IMG/VR virus record: IMGVR_UViG_3300031825_000381
Coordinates: 1 to 36,625 of that record
Length of the DNA: 36,625 bases
Source of the DNA: a virus
Strand: one strand, 5' to 3'
A model generated the notes under the pieces. It was not told where the DNA came from. It searched no databases and was given only the letters and a program-made list of their open reading frames with translations. The position numbers were made by a program, and so were the translations under genes. Shown here in pieces: positions 7,487 through 13,770 of the stretch; position 1 is the first letter of the stretch, and every line of letters starts with the position of its first letter.

Positions 7487-7783
7487 ATGACATATATGGA
7501 CTGGACCACCGTTAGCGCTTATTTGAAAGCCACGCAGAATTACGCAGGTGTCGTTCCGCACGAGCGCTCAAAAGGCAAGCGAATCCATAATATGGTGCTT
7601 TCCGTTTTAGGTGAGCTTGCACATCGCTTGGACGTGCGCCTTTGTCGTGTAAAAAGCGAAATCAGCTTTTCAATGAAGAGATATGAAGCGCTTGCTTTCC
7701 TGTCCGCATACGAATACGGGTATCTGCCAACCGGCGTGATTCCTATTCAGGAGATAGTAACCATAATTGACAAGCAAGAATGA
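7487..7783 (+). CDS. Unknown middle-region protein
   Basis: About 98 aa from the ATG at 7487. An upstream ATG at 7466 would give 105 aa but lies inside the GemA-like gene. Basic centre (RSKGKRIHNMVLSVLGELAH) and a hydrophobic C-terminus. No family recognised. It overlaps the next gene by 4 bp (ATGA). Confidence 0.65.
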   Translation: MTYMDWTTVSAYLKATQNYAGVVPHERSKGKRIHNMVLSVLGELAHRLDVRLCRVKSEISFSMKRYEALAFLSAYEYGYLPTGVIPIQEIVTIIDKQE

Positions 7784-8187
7784 TTAAGAAGTATCAATAC
7801 TTTTCAAAAGGGTTTAACAGTAACGTAGTGCTTTGGTACCGCGATGGACTTCTTCTTAAAGTGGAAGTAGAAAACCCGCTCCCGGAAAATGTAAAGGATC
7901 CTAAGTCTTATTACATAAACCACGAGGAGAACTTTCTTAAAATGTGCCGAGCGCACAAGATTCAGTACACCGAAATGGAGCGTGAGATATCATTTGAGAT
8001 GTTCTGGGACAGATACGGTTACAAGGTTGATAAAGAACCAGCTCGTAAATCGTGGCTTAAGCTTTCTCCAACTGAGCAGATCCAAGCGTACGATTTCATT
8101 CCTACATACGAAAGCCAGCTTAAACAAAGCCAGCTCGCTAAAAAATACCCAGTTACTTATTTAAACAAAAAAACATTTATCAAGTAA
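7780..8187 (+). CDS. Stand-alone replication-protein C-terminal-like domain
   Basis: A 135-aa protein. Its second half, FEMFWDRYGYKVDKEPARKSW followed by LSPTEQIQAYDFIPTYE and KYPVTYLNKKTF, fits a pattern found at the C-terminus of many phage replication-initiation proteins (FW..Y..K..K..A...W, then Y...YP.TYLN). No DNA-binding or ATPase domain is present, so here the tail-like module stands alone. A role with the replication machinery is inferred. It overlaps the previous gene by 4 bp and the next start by one base. Confidence 0.65.
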   Translation: MIKKYQYFSKGFNSNVVLWYRDGLLLKVEVENPLPENVKDPKSYYINHEENFLKMCRAHKIQYTEMEREISFEMFWDRYGYKVDKEPARKSWLKLSPTEQIQAYDFIPTYESQLKQSQLAKKYPVTYLNKKTFIK

Positions 8188-8384
8188 TGGCATACAACAA
8201 AGAATCATTGCAACGACGGAATGAAAAAATATGGAAGGAATATCAGCGTCTTGAGGCTATGGTAACGCCAAAAGGCCGTATGAAACATTCTTATGAGGCT
8301 ATTTATGAAAAAGTAGCAGAGAAGTTCTTCCTGTCGGAACACCGGATTCAGGTAATTATTAAACAAGTAGCAAGAGAAAAATAA
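8187..8384 (+). CDS. Small protein with HTH-like C-terminus
   Basis: A 65-aa basic protein. The segment YEAIYEKVAEKFFLSEHRIQ resembles a helix-turn-helix used to read DNA. The start ATG shares its A with the upstream TAA stop. Function unknown; a small DNA-binding regulator is possible. Confidence 0.65.
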   Translation: MAYNKESLQRRNEKIWKEYQRLEAMVTPKGRMKHSYEAIYEKVAEKFFLSEHRIQVIIKQVAREK

Positions 8385-8396
8385 AAATATAACACC

Positions 8397-8846
8397 ATGC
8401 GCCAAATTAAATTTGCCAGAGTATATCCGGCACATCATCCAAAAAAAGGTCAACCAACAAACTTTGCCACCGGAGTGTGCAAAGCAATTTACGGTGAAGA
8501 TTTCGGAAAGGATCTTCCTGCTTGTGAAACAAAGTGGCACACCGTTCGCGAAGGAGAAAACTATAAGCCAGGAGATCAGTTTTCGCCAACGCAATGGACA
8601 GGCCGTCCTTACCACTCCAAAGTTGTTCCGTTCACCAACGCAATTACCGTTCAAAAAACATTCAAATTTCGCATAAACAAGAAGGGAGACTACATAGTAT
8701 CAGGGAAGAAAGTTGGCCTCGATAAACTAAAAGAAATAGCGAAAAACGACGGATTTTCAGACGTGGACGACTTTGAATTATGGTTCAAAGGCAGTAAGGA
8801 GTTTAAAGGACAAATAATCAGTTGGAGTAAAACCATTAAGTATTAA
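8397..8846 (+). CDS. Conserved phage protein, ASCH-like
   Basis: A 149-aa protein of a type common in Bacteroidota phages: FARVYPAHHPKKGQPTNF, TKWHTVREGENYKPGDQFSP, WTGRPYHSK and a C-terminal IAKNDGFSDVDDFELWF. The KxHTVR...KPGD pattern resembles ASCH/PUA-type RNA- or nucleotide-binding domains, but this is a tentative structural guess. A role in nucleic-acid interaction is inferred. The gene is followed after 2 bp by the XRE regulator. Confidence 0.65.
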   Translation: MRQIKFARVYPAHHPKKGQPTNFATGVCKAIYGEDFGKDLPACETKWHTVREGENYKPGDQFSPTQWTGRPYHSKVVPFTNAITVQKTFKFRINKKGDYIVSGKKVGLDKLKEIAKNDGFSDVDDFELWFKGSKEFKGQIISWSKTIKY

Positions 8847-8848
8847 TC

Positions 8849-9088
8849 ATGGCAATTAAATTCCTACATACAAACCTTGCCTTTCTTCGACAATGCGAAG
8901 GATTGTCACAGGCAGATCTTGTTTCTGACATAGAAACGTTTCAGGGCGTTGCCATATCTCGTTCGGCTTATGGATCCTATGAAGAGAACCGCAACGAACC
9001 GAGACTTATTGTAGTGAAAGCAATTGCTGATTACTACGAGATATCAATTGATGACTTATGCTTTAAAAATCTTTGTGCCAATGGATAA
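8849..9088 (+). CDS. XRE-family helix-turn-helix regulator
   Basis: A 79-aa protein consisting of one XRE HTH: NLAFLRQCEGLSQADLVSD, then ISRSAYGSYEENRNEPRL and IADYYEISIDDL. Both ends resemble the DNA-binding domain of the repressor at 1-660 (NLAFLR at the start, ITIDDL/ISIDDL at the end), suggesting a shared origin, but there is no peptidase domain. It could tune the early operators or take part in the late switch. Its stop codon is inside the start of the next gene (ATGGATAA). Confidence 0.85.
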   Translation: MAIKFLHTNLAFLRQCEGLSQADLVSDIETFQGVAISRSAYGSYEENRNEPRLIVVKAIADYYEISIDDLCFKNLCANG

Positions 9089-9344
9089 CTCTATATATAG
9101 CCTGAAGCCACAGTTCTTCTCTGAGCATGGAAGATATGTTATTTATCTGGATGTTAAAGGCAGAATAAACGATGGGATTATCGCCATTATAGATGCAATA
9201 CCAGGAGTGGAGCTTATAACCATCCGGTCAAAATACAGCGCTGATGTCATTATTGGAAAAATGTTCTCACCGGATATACACAACATCATGCAGCAAATTG
9301 CTGATAAGGTAATTGACTTCTATACACCAGAAACAATTATGTAA
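9081..9344 (+). CDS. Unknown protein with NifU/KH-like alpha-beta pattern
   Basis: An 87-aa protein from the ATG at 9081, chosen because it overlaps the XRE stop by 8 bp; the frame is open further upstream only within that gene. The sequence GRYVIYLDVKGRINDGIIAI, GVELITIRSKYSADVIIGKM suggests a beta-alpha-beta-beta-alpha fold. I recognise no family. Confidence 0.65.
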   Translation: MDNSIYSLKPQFFSEHGRYVIYLDVKGRINDGIIAIIDAIPGVELITIRSKYSADVIIGKMFSPDIHNIMQQIADKVIDFYTPETIM

Positions 9345-9346
9345 AC

Positions 9347-9526
9347 ATGGCAAATCAGTTTCAGCTTCAATTTCCGCCCTTTCAGTCGGACACCTTTCAA
9401 AAGGTGCGTGAAGCTTACACTCTTATTGACATACACAACCTTCAAAAGGAAATAGAAAAGCTTAAGTATTCAATTCGATCCTATAAAGGGCACGAAACAA
9501 GAAAGAAGAATGACAAAAACAAATAA
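9347..9526 (+). CDS. Small unknown protein, 59 aa
   Basis: Open frame ATG 9347 to TAA 9524-9526. The product starts MANQFQLQFPPFQS, has a helical middle (IHNLQKEIEKLKYSIRSYKG) likely to form a coiled coil, and ends in a Lys-rich tail. It begins 2 bp after the previous stop and overlaps the zinc-ribbon gene by 17 bp, which fits the tight packing of the operon. Confidence 0.55.
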   Translation: MANQFQLQFPPFQSDTFQKVREAYTLIDIHNLQKEIEKLKYSIRSYKGHETRKKNDKNK

Positions 9527-9788
9527 TTGTACTGCCTGTCGATTTAAACGAGAGGGAGTAAAAACAAGAAAGCAAATTCCACACACTTGTATAAAGGAAG
9601 TGAAGCCACAGGACGCTAATTGCCCTCGCTGCGCTATGAAGTGCGAGTACACGCATACGCTAACGTATTACGGAGTTACAAAACAATCTTTCTATTGCTA
9701 CAACTGCCAGAAGCCATTTACAATTCCGGTTGCCGGACTGAAGTTTAAAAATCTTATTAAAAACGATGAAAAAAGGACAGAATACTAA
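9510..9788 (+). CDS. Small zinc-ribbon protein
   Basis: A 92-aa protein with Cys pairs CTAC (about 8-11), CPRC (about 38-41) and CYNC (about 63-66), with a further Cys between. The last two pairs flank a beta-rich stretch (YTHTLTYYGVTKQSFYCYNC), as in a zinc ribbon. Probably a structural metal-binding fold for nucleic-acid or protein contacts; no enzyme motif seen. It overlaps the next small gene by 23 bp. Confidence 0.7.
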   Translation: MTKTNNCTACRFKREGVKTRKQIPHTCIKEVKPQDANCPRCAMKCEYTHTLTYYGVTKQSFYCYNCQKPFTIPVAGLKFKNLIKNDEKRTEY

Positions 9789-9921
9789 CTACGAGCATCA
9801 CTACTTCCAGACCGGTATTAGCCACAAAAAATGCTACTCGGATCTCCTGTCGGAAATCAAAAACAGAACTGAAAACCACAGGAAAGCCAAGAACATTAGC
9901 CGAAAGAAAAAACGTAAATAA
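9766..9921 (+). CDS. Small basic protein, 51 aa
   Basis: Open frame ATG 9766 to TAA 9919-9921. Starts MKKGQNTNYEHHYFQTGISH and ends in a very basic tail (RKAKNISRKKKRK), so it may bind nucleic acid. It starts inside the end of the zinc-ribbon gene. No family recognised. Confidence 0.5.
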   Translation: MKKGQNTNYEHHYFQTGISHKKCYSDLLSEIKNRTENHRKAKNISRKKKRK

Positions 9922-9933
9922 ACAATCAATACC

Positions 9934-10215
9934 ATGCAAATGAAAACAATTTACACCACAATCACATTGCTTCTGCTAAATACGTCAGCGGCACAAATCC
10001 TGATACCGGATTCACTTCTTGAAGATACAATCGATGGAAGCATGCACGCGGATAGTTGGGCGGATCATGTAGCAGAGCTTCTGTTACAAATTGACAAAAA
10101 GCAAAACACTGTTTATTACACCGCTGATGGAAAGGAAACACCCATTCGTTACAACGAGCTGTTGATTTCAGATTACAGAGGTAAAAGAAAGAAGATTGTT
10201 GTCATAAACCAATAA
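9934..10215 (+). CDS. Small exported protein
   Basis: A 93-aa protein with a plausible Sec signal peptide (MQMKTIYTTITLLLLNTSAA, cleavage after the SAA at about 20). The mature part is short, acidic at first and basic at the end. Periplasmic or secreted location is predicted. In an early operon such a gene could alter the host envelope (superinfection exclusion or conversion), but this is inference. Next start is 3 bp after the stop. Confidence 0.65.
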   Translation: MQMKTIYTTITLLLLNTSAAQILIPDSLLEDTIDGSMHADSWADHVAELLLQIDKKQNTVYYTADGKETPIRYNELLISDYRGKRKKIVVINQ

Positions 10216-10218
10216 ACT

Positions 10219-10446
10219 ATGAAAAAGATTGACATTAAACAAAAGGCTGAAAAATTAGCCGACAAAATTGCAACTGGAAAAAGGCAATTTGTAACCGTTG
10301 ACAGAGATATGCTTTTAAAAGTTGGTAAAATTTTTGAGAAAAAATACAATGGCGAATTTGCATGGTTTGGTCTAGGAAATGCTATTTGCATAAGAAAATC
10401 AAAAGCCCCTTTTACACTAAAAAGCACGAAGGTAAAAGCAAAATGA
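10219..10446 (+). CDS. Small basic unknown protein
   Basis: A 75-aa Lys-rich protein (KQKAEKLADKIATGKRQFVT, then EKKYNGEFAWFGLGNAICI). No family recognised. Its stop codon overlaps the first two bases of the long hairpin at 10445-10505. Confidence 0.6.
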   Translation: MKKIDIKQKAEKLADKIATGKRQFVTVDRDMLLKVGKIFEKKYNGEFAWFGLGNAICIRKSKAPFTLKSTKVKAK

Positions 10447-10505
10447 GTGATAACTATTACTGTATGGCTCGTCGTAATAATGCGAGCCATACAGAGTTAT
10501 CACTC
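10445..10505 (+). ncRNA. 23-bp intergenic hairpin with one bulge
   Basis: Outer stem GAGTGATAACT (10445-10455) pairs with AGTTATCACTC (10495-10505). Inner stem CTGTATGGCTCG (10460-10471) pairs with CGAGCCATACAG (10483-10494). All 23 pairs are perfect, interrupted only by a 4-nt bulge ATTA (10456-10459), with an 11-nt loop. No T-tract follows, so it is not a typical intrinsic terminator. It fills the gap between two small genes and may stabilise or process the mRNA, or bind a protein. Confidence 0.65.
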
Positions 10506-10529
10506 GTTTAAATTTTAGAACATAAACTA

Positions 10530-10766
10530 ATGAAATCAGCAGACAGCCTTACTTACGACATATTAAAAAGACTCAATGATGTAAATCAAATTATTGATAA
10601 CGGCCTCCTGTTGTTTAAAAAAAACATTAACAATTCATTTCGGTTTTATTACAGAGGTGGTTATTACAACATTGTTGAGTTAAAAGCAGAACTCGATAGT
10701 TATGGTGTTGAAAAGAAAAAACTTGAAAAGTTGCTTTCGTTCTATGAAGAAGTATTACAGGAATAA
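10530..10766 (+). CDS. Unknown coiled-coil protein
   Basis: A 78-aa, mostly helical protein. The C-terminal half (IVELKAELDSYGVEKKKLEK) has heptad character. No family recognised. It is preceded by the hairpin at 10445-10505 and an AT-rich leader without a strong ribosome site. Confidence 0.6.
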   Translation: MKSADSLTYDILKRLNDVNQIIDNGLLLFKKNINNSFRFYYRGGYYNIVELKAELDSYGVEKKKLEKLLSFYEEVLQE

Positions 10767-10777
10767 TTAAAAAAACT

Positions 10778-11047
10778 ATGGACAACAAAAACTACGCAAT
10801 AATAGGCACTGGGCATGGCAAGGCTGCCATAATTGAAATGATAAAAACCTTTGCAAAAGAGGGAATGGTTGTTGTGGACGCTAAAGACTTGAGTCTCGGA
10901 ACAACCTTTGATGAAATCATGAAGCAACATCCGGTATATCAAATAACTGCACCGGAAATACATGTTGCACCAACAGATTATAAAAGCGGCAAGCAATACC
11001 GCAGAGATCGCCGGGCTAAAGAACGAAAATTTAATAAACGTAAATAA
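10778..11047 (+). CDS. Unknown protein
   Basis: An 89-aa protein. The start YAIIGTGHGKAAIIEMIKTF looks like a beta-loop-alpha unit with a glycine-rich loop, and the C-terminus is very basic (YRRDRRAKERKFNKRK). No family recognised. The stop codon TAA begins the first copy of the TAAGACCATTA leader repeat. Confidence 0.6.
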   Translation: MDNKNYAIIGTGHGKAAIIEMIKTFAKEGMVVVDAKDLSLGTTFDEIMKQHPVYQITAPEIHVAPTDYKSGKQYRRDRRAKERKFNKRK

Positions 11048-11078
11048 GACCATTATGGTCTCAAAATTAAAAAATATG
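11045..11078 (+). repeat. TAAGACCATTA leader repeat, copy 1
   Basis: The upstream stop codon TAA is the start of the element. AGACCAT-T-ATGGTCT (11047-11061) is a perfect 15-nt odd palindrome, followed by an A-rich spacer and the ATG at 11076. An in-frame ATG lies inside the palindrome (11055), 21 nt upstream of that start. Copies 2 and 3 follow the next two genes. Confidence 0.7.
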
Positions 11079-11435
11079 AATACACACAAAATTCAATTCA
11101 GAGGTAAAAGCATTGGTTCACTTGAATGGATATATGGCGACCTGTGTCAAAATTACGAAGGCGATCCGCTTGGTAAGTATATTATTGACGAAGACTGCAC
11201 GTATCACAAAGTTTGCCCGGAAACGGTTGGGCAGTTTGTAGGCAAGCTTTCGTCAGGCGATGAAGTTTATATAAACGATATTATTCAACACGGGCAATCC
11301 GTTAGAATTGTGAGTTATCGAAACGGCAACACGTGTTTAGACCGCCCCTCATTAACTGAGTCAATTCTATTATCCTTTTCGGAAAACCCTAAAAAATTGG
11401 GGAACGTTTTTGATAATCCTGAACTACTTAAATAA
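11076..11435 (+). CDS. YopX-like protein
   Basis: A 119-aa protein from the ATG at 11076. The pattern KIQFRGKSIGSLEWIYGDL, then CPETVGQFVGKLSSGDEVYINDII and a short SH3-like barrel segment fits the YopX family, common in phages of Firmicutes and Bacteroidota but without a known function. An in-frame ATG at 11055, inside the leader repeat, would add seven residues. Flanked on both sides by copies of the leader repeat. Confidence 0.75.
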   Translation: MNTHKIQFRGKSIGSLEWIYGDLCQNYEGDPLGKYIIDEDCTYHKVCPETVGQFVGKLSSGDEVYINDIIQHGQSVRIVSYRNGNTCLDRPSLTESILLSFSENPKKLGNVFDNPELLK

Positions 11436-11467
11436 GACCATTAATGTCTCACAATAAAACAACTATG
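11433..11467 (+). repeat. TAAGACCATTA leader repeat, copy 2
   Basis: TAAGACCATTAATGTCTCAC begins at the stop codon of the YopX-like gene, with an A-rich spacer to the ATG at 11465. As in copy 1 an in-frame ATG lies 21 nt upstream (11444). The palindrome is partly degraded relative to copy 1. Confidence 0.7.
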
Positions 11468-11632
11468 GAAAAAGCAATTGAATTTTATGTATGGATGATT
11501 AATAATCACGAAATCACCACTGATGAAGGCGAGCTTAAGAAGCTTTATCTGGATTTCATCACCGAAGAAAAAGCAAAACAAAAGGAGTTTGAAAACTCGC
11601 TCCGAAACATTCGCAACGAACATTACAAATAA
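11465..11632 (+). CDS. Small unknown protein
   Basis: A 55-aa helical, charged protein (MEKAIEFYVWMINNHEITT), or 62 aa if the ATG inside the repeat (11444) is used. I prefer 11465 because the two downstream ATGs in copies 1 and 2 hold the same position relative to the repeat. No family recognised. Confidence 0.6.
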   Translation: MEKAIEFYVWMINNHEITTDEGELKKLYLDFITEEKAKQKEFENSLRNIRNEHYK

Positions 11633-11652
11633 GACCATTACGGTATCACAAC
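11630..11652 (+). repeat. TAAGACCATTA leader repeat, copy 3
   Basis: TAAGACCATTACGGTATCAC follows the third consecutive gene, again beginning at its stop codon. The ATG is replaced by ACG, and instead of a direct start the second repeat type (11653-11697) follows. Confidence 0.65.
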
Positions 11653-11697
11653 TAAAACCGGGAACAGGGATCTGAACGCATAATAAAATGAAAATAG
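11653..11697 (+). repeat. 45-nt leader repeat, copy A
   Basis: TAAAACCGGGAACAGGGATC and the following bases up to and past the ATG at 11688. It matches copy B (12166-12210) at 42 of 45 positions, including the start codon and the next two codons. Both copies immediately precede a small gene, so this is a duplicated leader. Confidence 0.75.
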
Positions 11698-11891
11698 AAA
11701 ATAAATTGAACGCTTCGGAATCTTCCGCTTTCAGAATGTTGGTTGAATGGTGTTGTGTTTGTAATCCCACTAAGGCTGAAAGCACTTTCGCGCCAGTAGG
11801 CGAGCCAGTAAACACGCGATGTAAATGCGGAAACGAAACAACCTACACTAAGTTAGAAACTGCATACGCGAAACACGAATCAATGCAATAA
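11688..11891 (+). CDS. Small putative zinc-binding protein
   Basis: A 67-aa protein with Cys pairs WCCVC (about 21-25) and CKC (about 45-47), a possible zinc finger. The start lies in the 45-nt leader repeat. No family recognised. Confidence 0.6.
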   Translation: MKIENKLNASESSAFRMLVEWCCVCNPTKAESTFAPVGEPVNTRCKCGNETTYTKLETAYAKHESMQ

Positions 11892-11919
11892 GTTTAACAG
11901 AAAGCGGGAAAGTAGACTA

Positions 11920-12114
11920 ATGAGAAGTGAAAATCTATACAAACCAATGAGGCACATCGTATATTTATTGGCCGCGGCAGGAATGATTATACTTTGGTTG
12001 TTTGCGTTCATGGCTACCGTGCTAATTTCTATTTACTGGTTATCTGTTGAGAAAGGTTCTTTTGGGTTAACCTGGAAAGAATTTTGGAAGTTCTCACTTA
12101 ATTTTTGGAAATAA
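11920..12114 (+). CDS. Small membrane protein
   Basis: A 64-aa protein with one long hydrophobic segment (about 13-41: VYLLAAAGMIILWLFAFMAT and on), short basic N-terminus and an aromatic C-terminus (TWKEFWKFSLNFWK). Predicted inner-membrane protein. Its place in the early accessory block and small size are compatible with superinfection exclusion or holin-like activity, but nothing specific is seen. Confidence 0.6.
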   Translation: MRSENLYKPMRHIVYLLAAAGMIILWLFAFMATVLISIYWLSVEKGSFGLTWKEFWKFSLNFWK

Positions 12115-12165
12115 TGAATTAAATAACAAAATGGTTTAAGAAGCTCTGTAGTTACTAATAATAAA

Positions 12166-12210
12166 TAAAACCGGGAACAGGGATCTGAACACACAATAAA
12201 ATGAAAACAG
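12166..12210 (+). repeat. 45-nt leader repeat, copy B
   Basis: Second copy of the leader at 11653-11697, with 3 mismatches in 45 (GCAT to ACAC in the region before the ATG, one in the third codon). The start ATG at 12201 is inside it. The 51 bases between the membrane-protein gene and this repeat hold no gene. Confidence 0.75.
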
Positions 12211-12488
12211 AAACAGTAAACACAAACTTTGTGGTAACGCGCAACAGGGAAGTTCCGTACCACGCAGATTCGAAAGTAAAAGTGGCGCAGATTTCGCTTC
12301 ATCCAGAACTACAAACGGAGGAAGACGCTCCAAACCGTAAGGCGTGGGTTGCATCTCCAGAGGGTGAGATACAGATGGCATCGCTAAACCCCGAAGCCTT
12401 CAGAAACTGGCCTATCGGAACGAAGGTTACAGTGAGCATGGTGGCGCAGCTGATGGAACCGCAACCGGTTGAAACGACCGAAGCGTAA
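12201..12488 (+). CDS. Unknown protein
   Basis: A 95-aa protein, beta-rich (FVVTRNREVPYHADSKVKVA, GTKVTVSMVAQLMEP) with an acidic tail. No family recognised. Its start is inside leader repeat copy B. The gene ends 5 bp before a strong terminator hairpin, so it closes a transcription unit. Confidence 0.6.
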   Translation: MKTETVNTNFVVTRNREVPYHADSKVKVAQISLHPELQTEEDAPNRKAWVASPEGEIQMASLNPEAFRNWPIGTKVTVSMVAQLMEPQPVETTEA

Positions 12489-12493
12489 ATTGA

Positions 12494-12515
12494 GGCGGGT
12501 ATTACCCGCCCTTTT
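12494..12515 (+). terminator. Intrinsic terminator in the accessory region
   Basis: GGCGGG (12494-12499) pairs with CCCGCC (12505-12510) around loop TATTA and is followed by CTTTT. It would end early transcription after the 12201-12488 gene, leaving the downstream genes to a separate promoter or read-through. Confidence 0.8.
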
Positions 12516-12550
12516 AATTTAAGATAACTTATACCCAATCAATATAAAAA

Positions 12551-12742
12551 ATGACTATTGATAATTATAAAACAGCAAAACTTATTAGAGAACAAATACA
12601 ACATTTTAAAATTAAGCAAACTCAAATTAGGCAAATGAAAGAAAGAATTGACGATGAAGATTTTAATAATCTCAGACGACTCGCTTTTGATGGATGCGAA
12701 TTTGCAATTAACACGTTGGAAAAAAAATTTGAGAAGCTGTAA
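12551..12742 (+). CDS. Small unknown helical protein
   Basis: A 63-aa charged helical protein (KLIREQIQHFKIKQTQIRQM, then EFAINTLEKKFEKL). No family recognised. It lies after the terminator, with an AT-rich 35-bp leader that may hold a promoter; AT content is higher than in the structural genes. Confidence 0.55.
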   Translation: MTIDNYKTAKLIREQIQHFKIKQTQIRQMKERIDDEDFNNLRRLAFDGCEFAINTLEKKFEKL

Positions 12743-12744
12743 AA

Positions 12745-12757
12745 TAGGTGTTACCTA
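12745..12757. promoter_or_regulatory. Small palindrome before exported-protein gene
   Basis: TAGGT-GTT-ACCTA forms a 5-bp inverted repeat in the 39-bp gap, followed by AACTTTAATAT just before the ATG at 12782. It could be an operator or a weak hairpin; no stronger statement is possible. Confidence 0.35.
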
Positions 12758-12781
12758 ATTTAAAATCATTAACTTTAATAT

Positions 12782-13297
12782 ATGAAAACAACTCTCACAT
12801 TCATTTTATTGATAGCAGCAACGCTCTGCTTCTCACAATCGAAACAAGATAAAATAAACAAGGCTGCGGACTTCATGTCTTCCAATATGATTAAGCAGGC
12901 CGACACCGCTTTCGCTCAGCTGAATCGCGAATATCCCGGCGACTCGTTGGTATTACGTGCCGAAGCTATCACTTACTGGAAGTATGGCCGCGTGAAAGAT
13001 AACGTTAAGCTTTTGGATCATTCACTAAAGCAATTTAAAGCGCTTGAGTCCAAATATCCTGGAAATGCCGAATTTAATTTGTTTATAGCAACCGCAAATA
13101 CAAAGAAGTGCGATGTATCATATTTCAGCCATAAAACGCCAGAAATCGAAAAGAAAGCCCTCCTAAGCGAATATAAAAGCCTTAAGGCTGACATTGAAAA
13201 ATACAGTGCTCAACTGGATCCGTTAAAGCATGGCGTGGTGTCAATCGCTAAACAGGATTTAAGCAACATTCAAAACCGTATTGAACAGCTGAAATGA
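12782..13297 (+). CDS. Exported TPR-like protein
   Basis: A 171-aa protein with a clear signal peptide (TLTFILLIAATLCFSQS, cleavage near residue 19). The mature part is helical with a TPR-like pair of helices (AFAQLNREYPGDSLVLRAEA, KQFKALESKYPGNAEFNLFI) and a coiled-coil C-terminus. Predicted periplasmic. No role in virion assembly is evident; a host-envelope or lysogenic-conversion function is inferred. The stop overlaps the next start by 4 bp (ATGA). Confidence 0.65.
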   Translation: MKTTLTFILLIAATLCFSQSKQDKINKAADFMSSNMIKQADTAFAQLNREYPGDSLVLRAEAITYWKYGRVKDNVKLLDHSLKQFKALESKYPGNAEFNLFIATANTKKCDVSYFSHKTPEIEKKALLSEYKSLKADIEKYSAQLDPLKHGVVSIAKQDLSNIQNRIEQLK

Positions 13298-13749
13298 AAG
13301 CAAGTGAATTAAGAATTGAAAACCTTGTAATGGGTGGTGATTATGAAGGTATTTGTAGGGTTCGGACTATTGATGATATCGAGAATGTATGCTACGTGTT
13401 AAGACTTGAATATTCCGGACAAATGATAAATGGCGTGCAGTTAGATTTAAACGAACTTAATCCAATTCCCCTAACAAAAGAATGGCTTGTGAAGTTTGGT
13501 TTTTTTGAAGGTAATGACGTTGCATCGGGCGAGGATGGATATTATTTTTCAGAATCAGAAATCCCGAAAATTAGAATTGCATTTGATGATGCGCATGGTG
13601 TGTTTGTAAGTATAAGATTTCATTTTACACACGAATGGACAGACTTACACAACCCATTTAAAAGCGAAAAAAGTAATTTTATTTACGTCCACCAACTTCA
13701 AAACCTTTACTTCGCCTTAACAGGCCAAGAACTAAAAATCCCCTTTTAA
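13294..13749 (+). CDS. Conserved Bacteroidota phage protein of unknown function
   Basis: A 151-aa protein with the recognisable layout KASELRIENLVMGGDYEGI, then PIPLTKEWLVKFGF and the C-terminal FIYVHQLQNLYFALTGQEL. This arrangement recurs in many hypothetical proteins of phages and mobile elements of this phylum; no function is known. Translationally coupled to the exported protein upstream. Confidence 0.7.
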   Translation: MKASELRIENLVMGGDYEGICRVRTIDDIENVCYVLRLEYSGQMINGVQLDLNELNPIPLTKEWLVKFGFFEGNDVASGEDGYYFSESEIPKIRIAFDDAHGVFVSIRFHFTHEWTDLHNPFKSEKSNFIYVHQLQNLYFALTGQELKIPF

Positions 13750-13770
13750 AAAATAAAATTTGAATATAGC

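Noticed and set aside
11653-11690. 45-nt leader as part of a tRNA (CCGGGAACAGGGATCTGAAC)
   Set aside because: No acceptor or T-arm pairing could be found around either copy.
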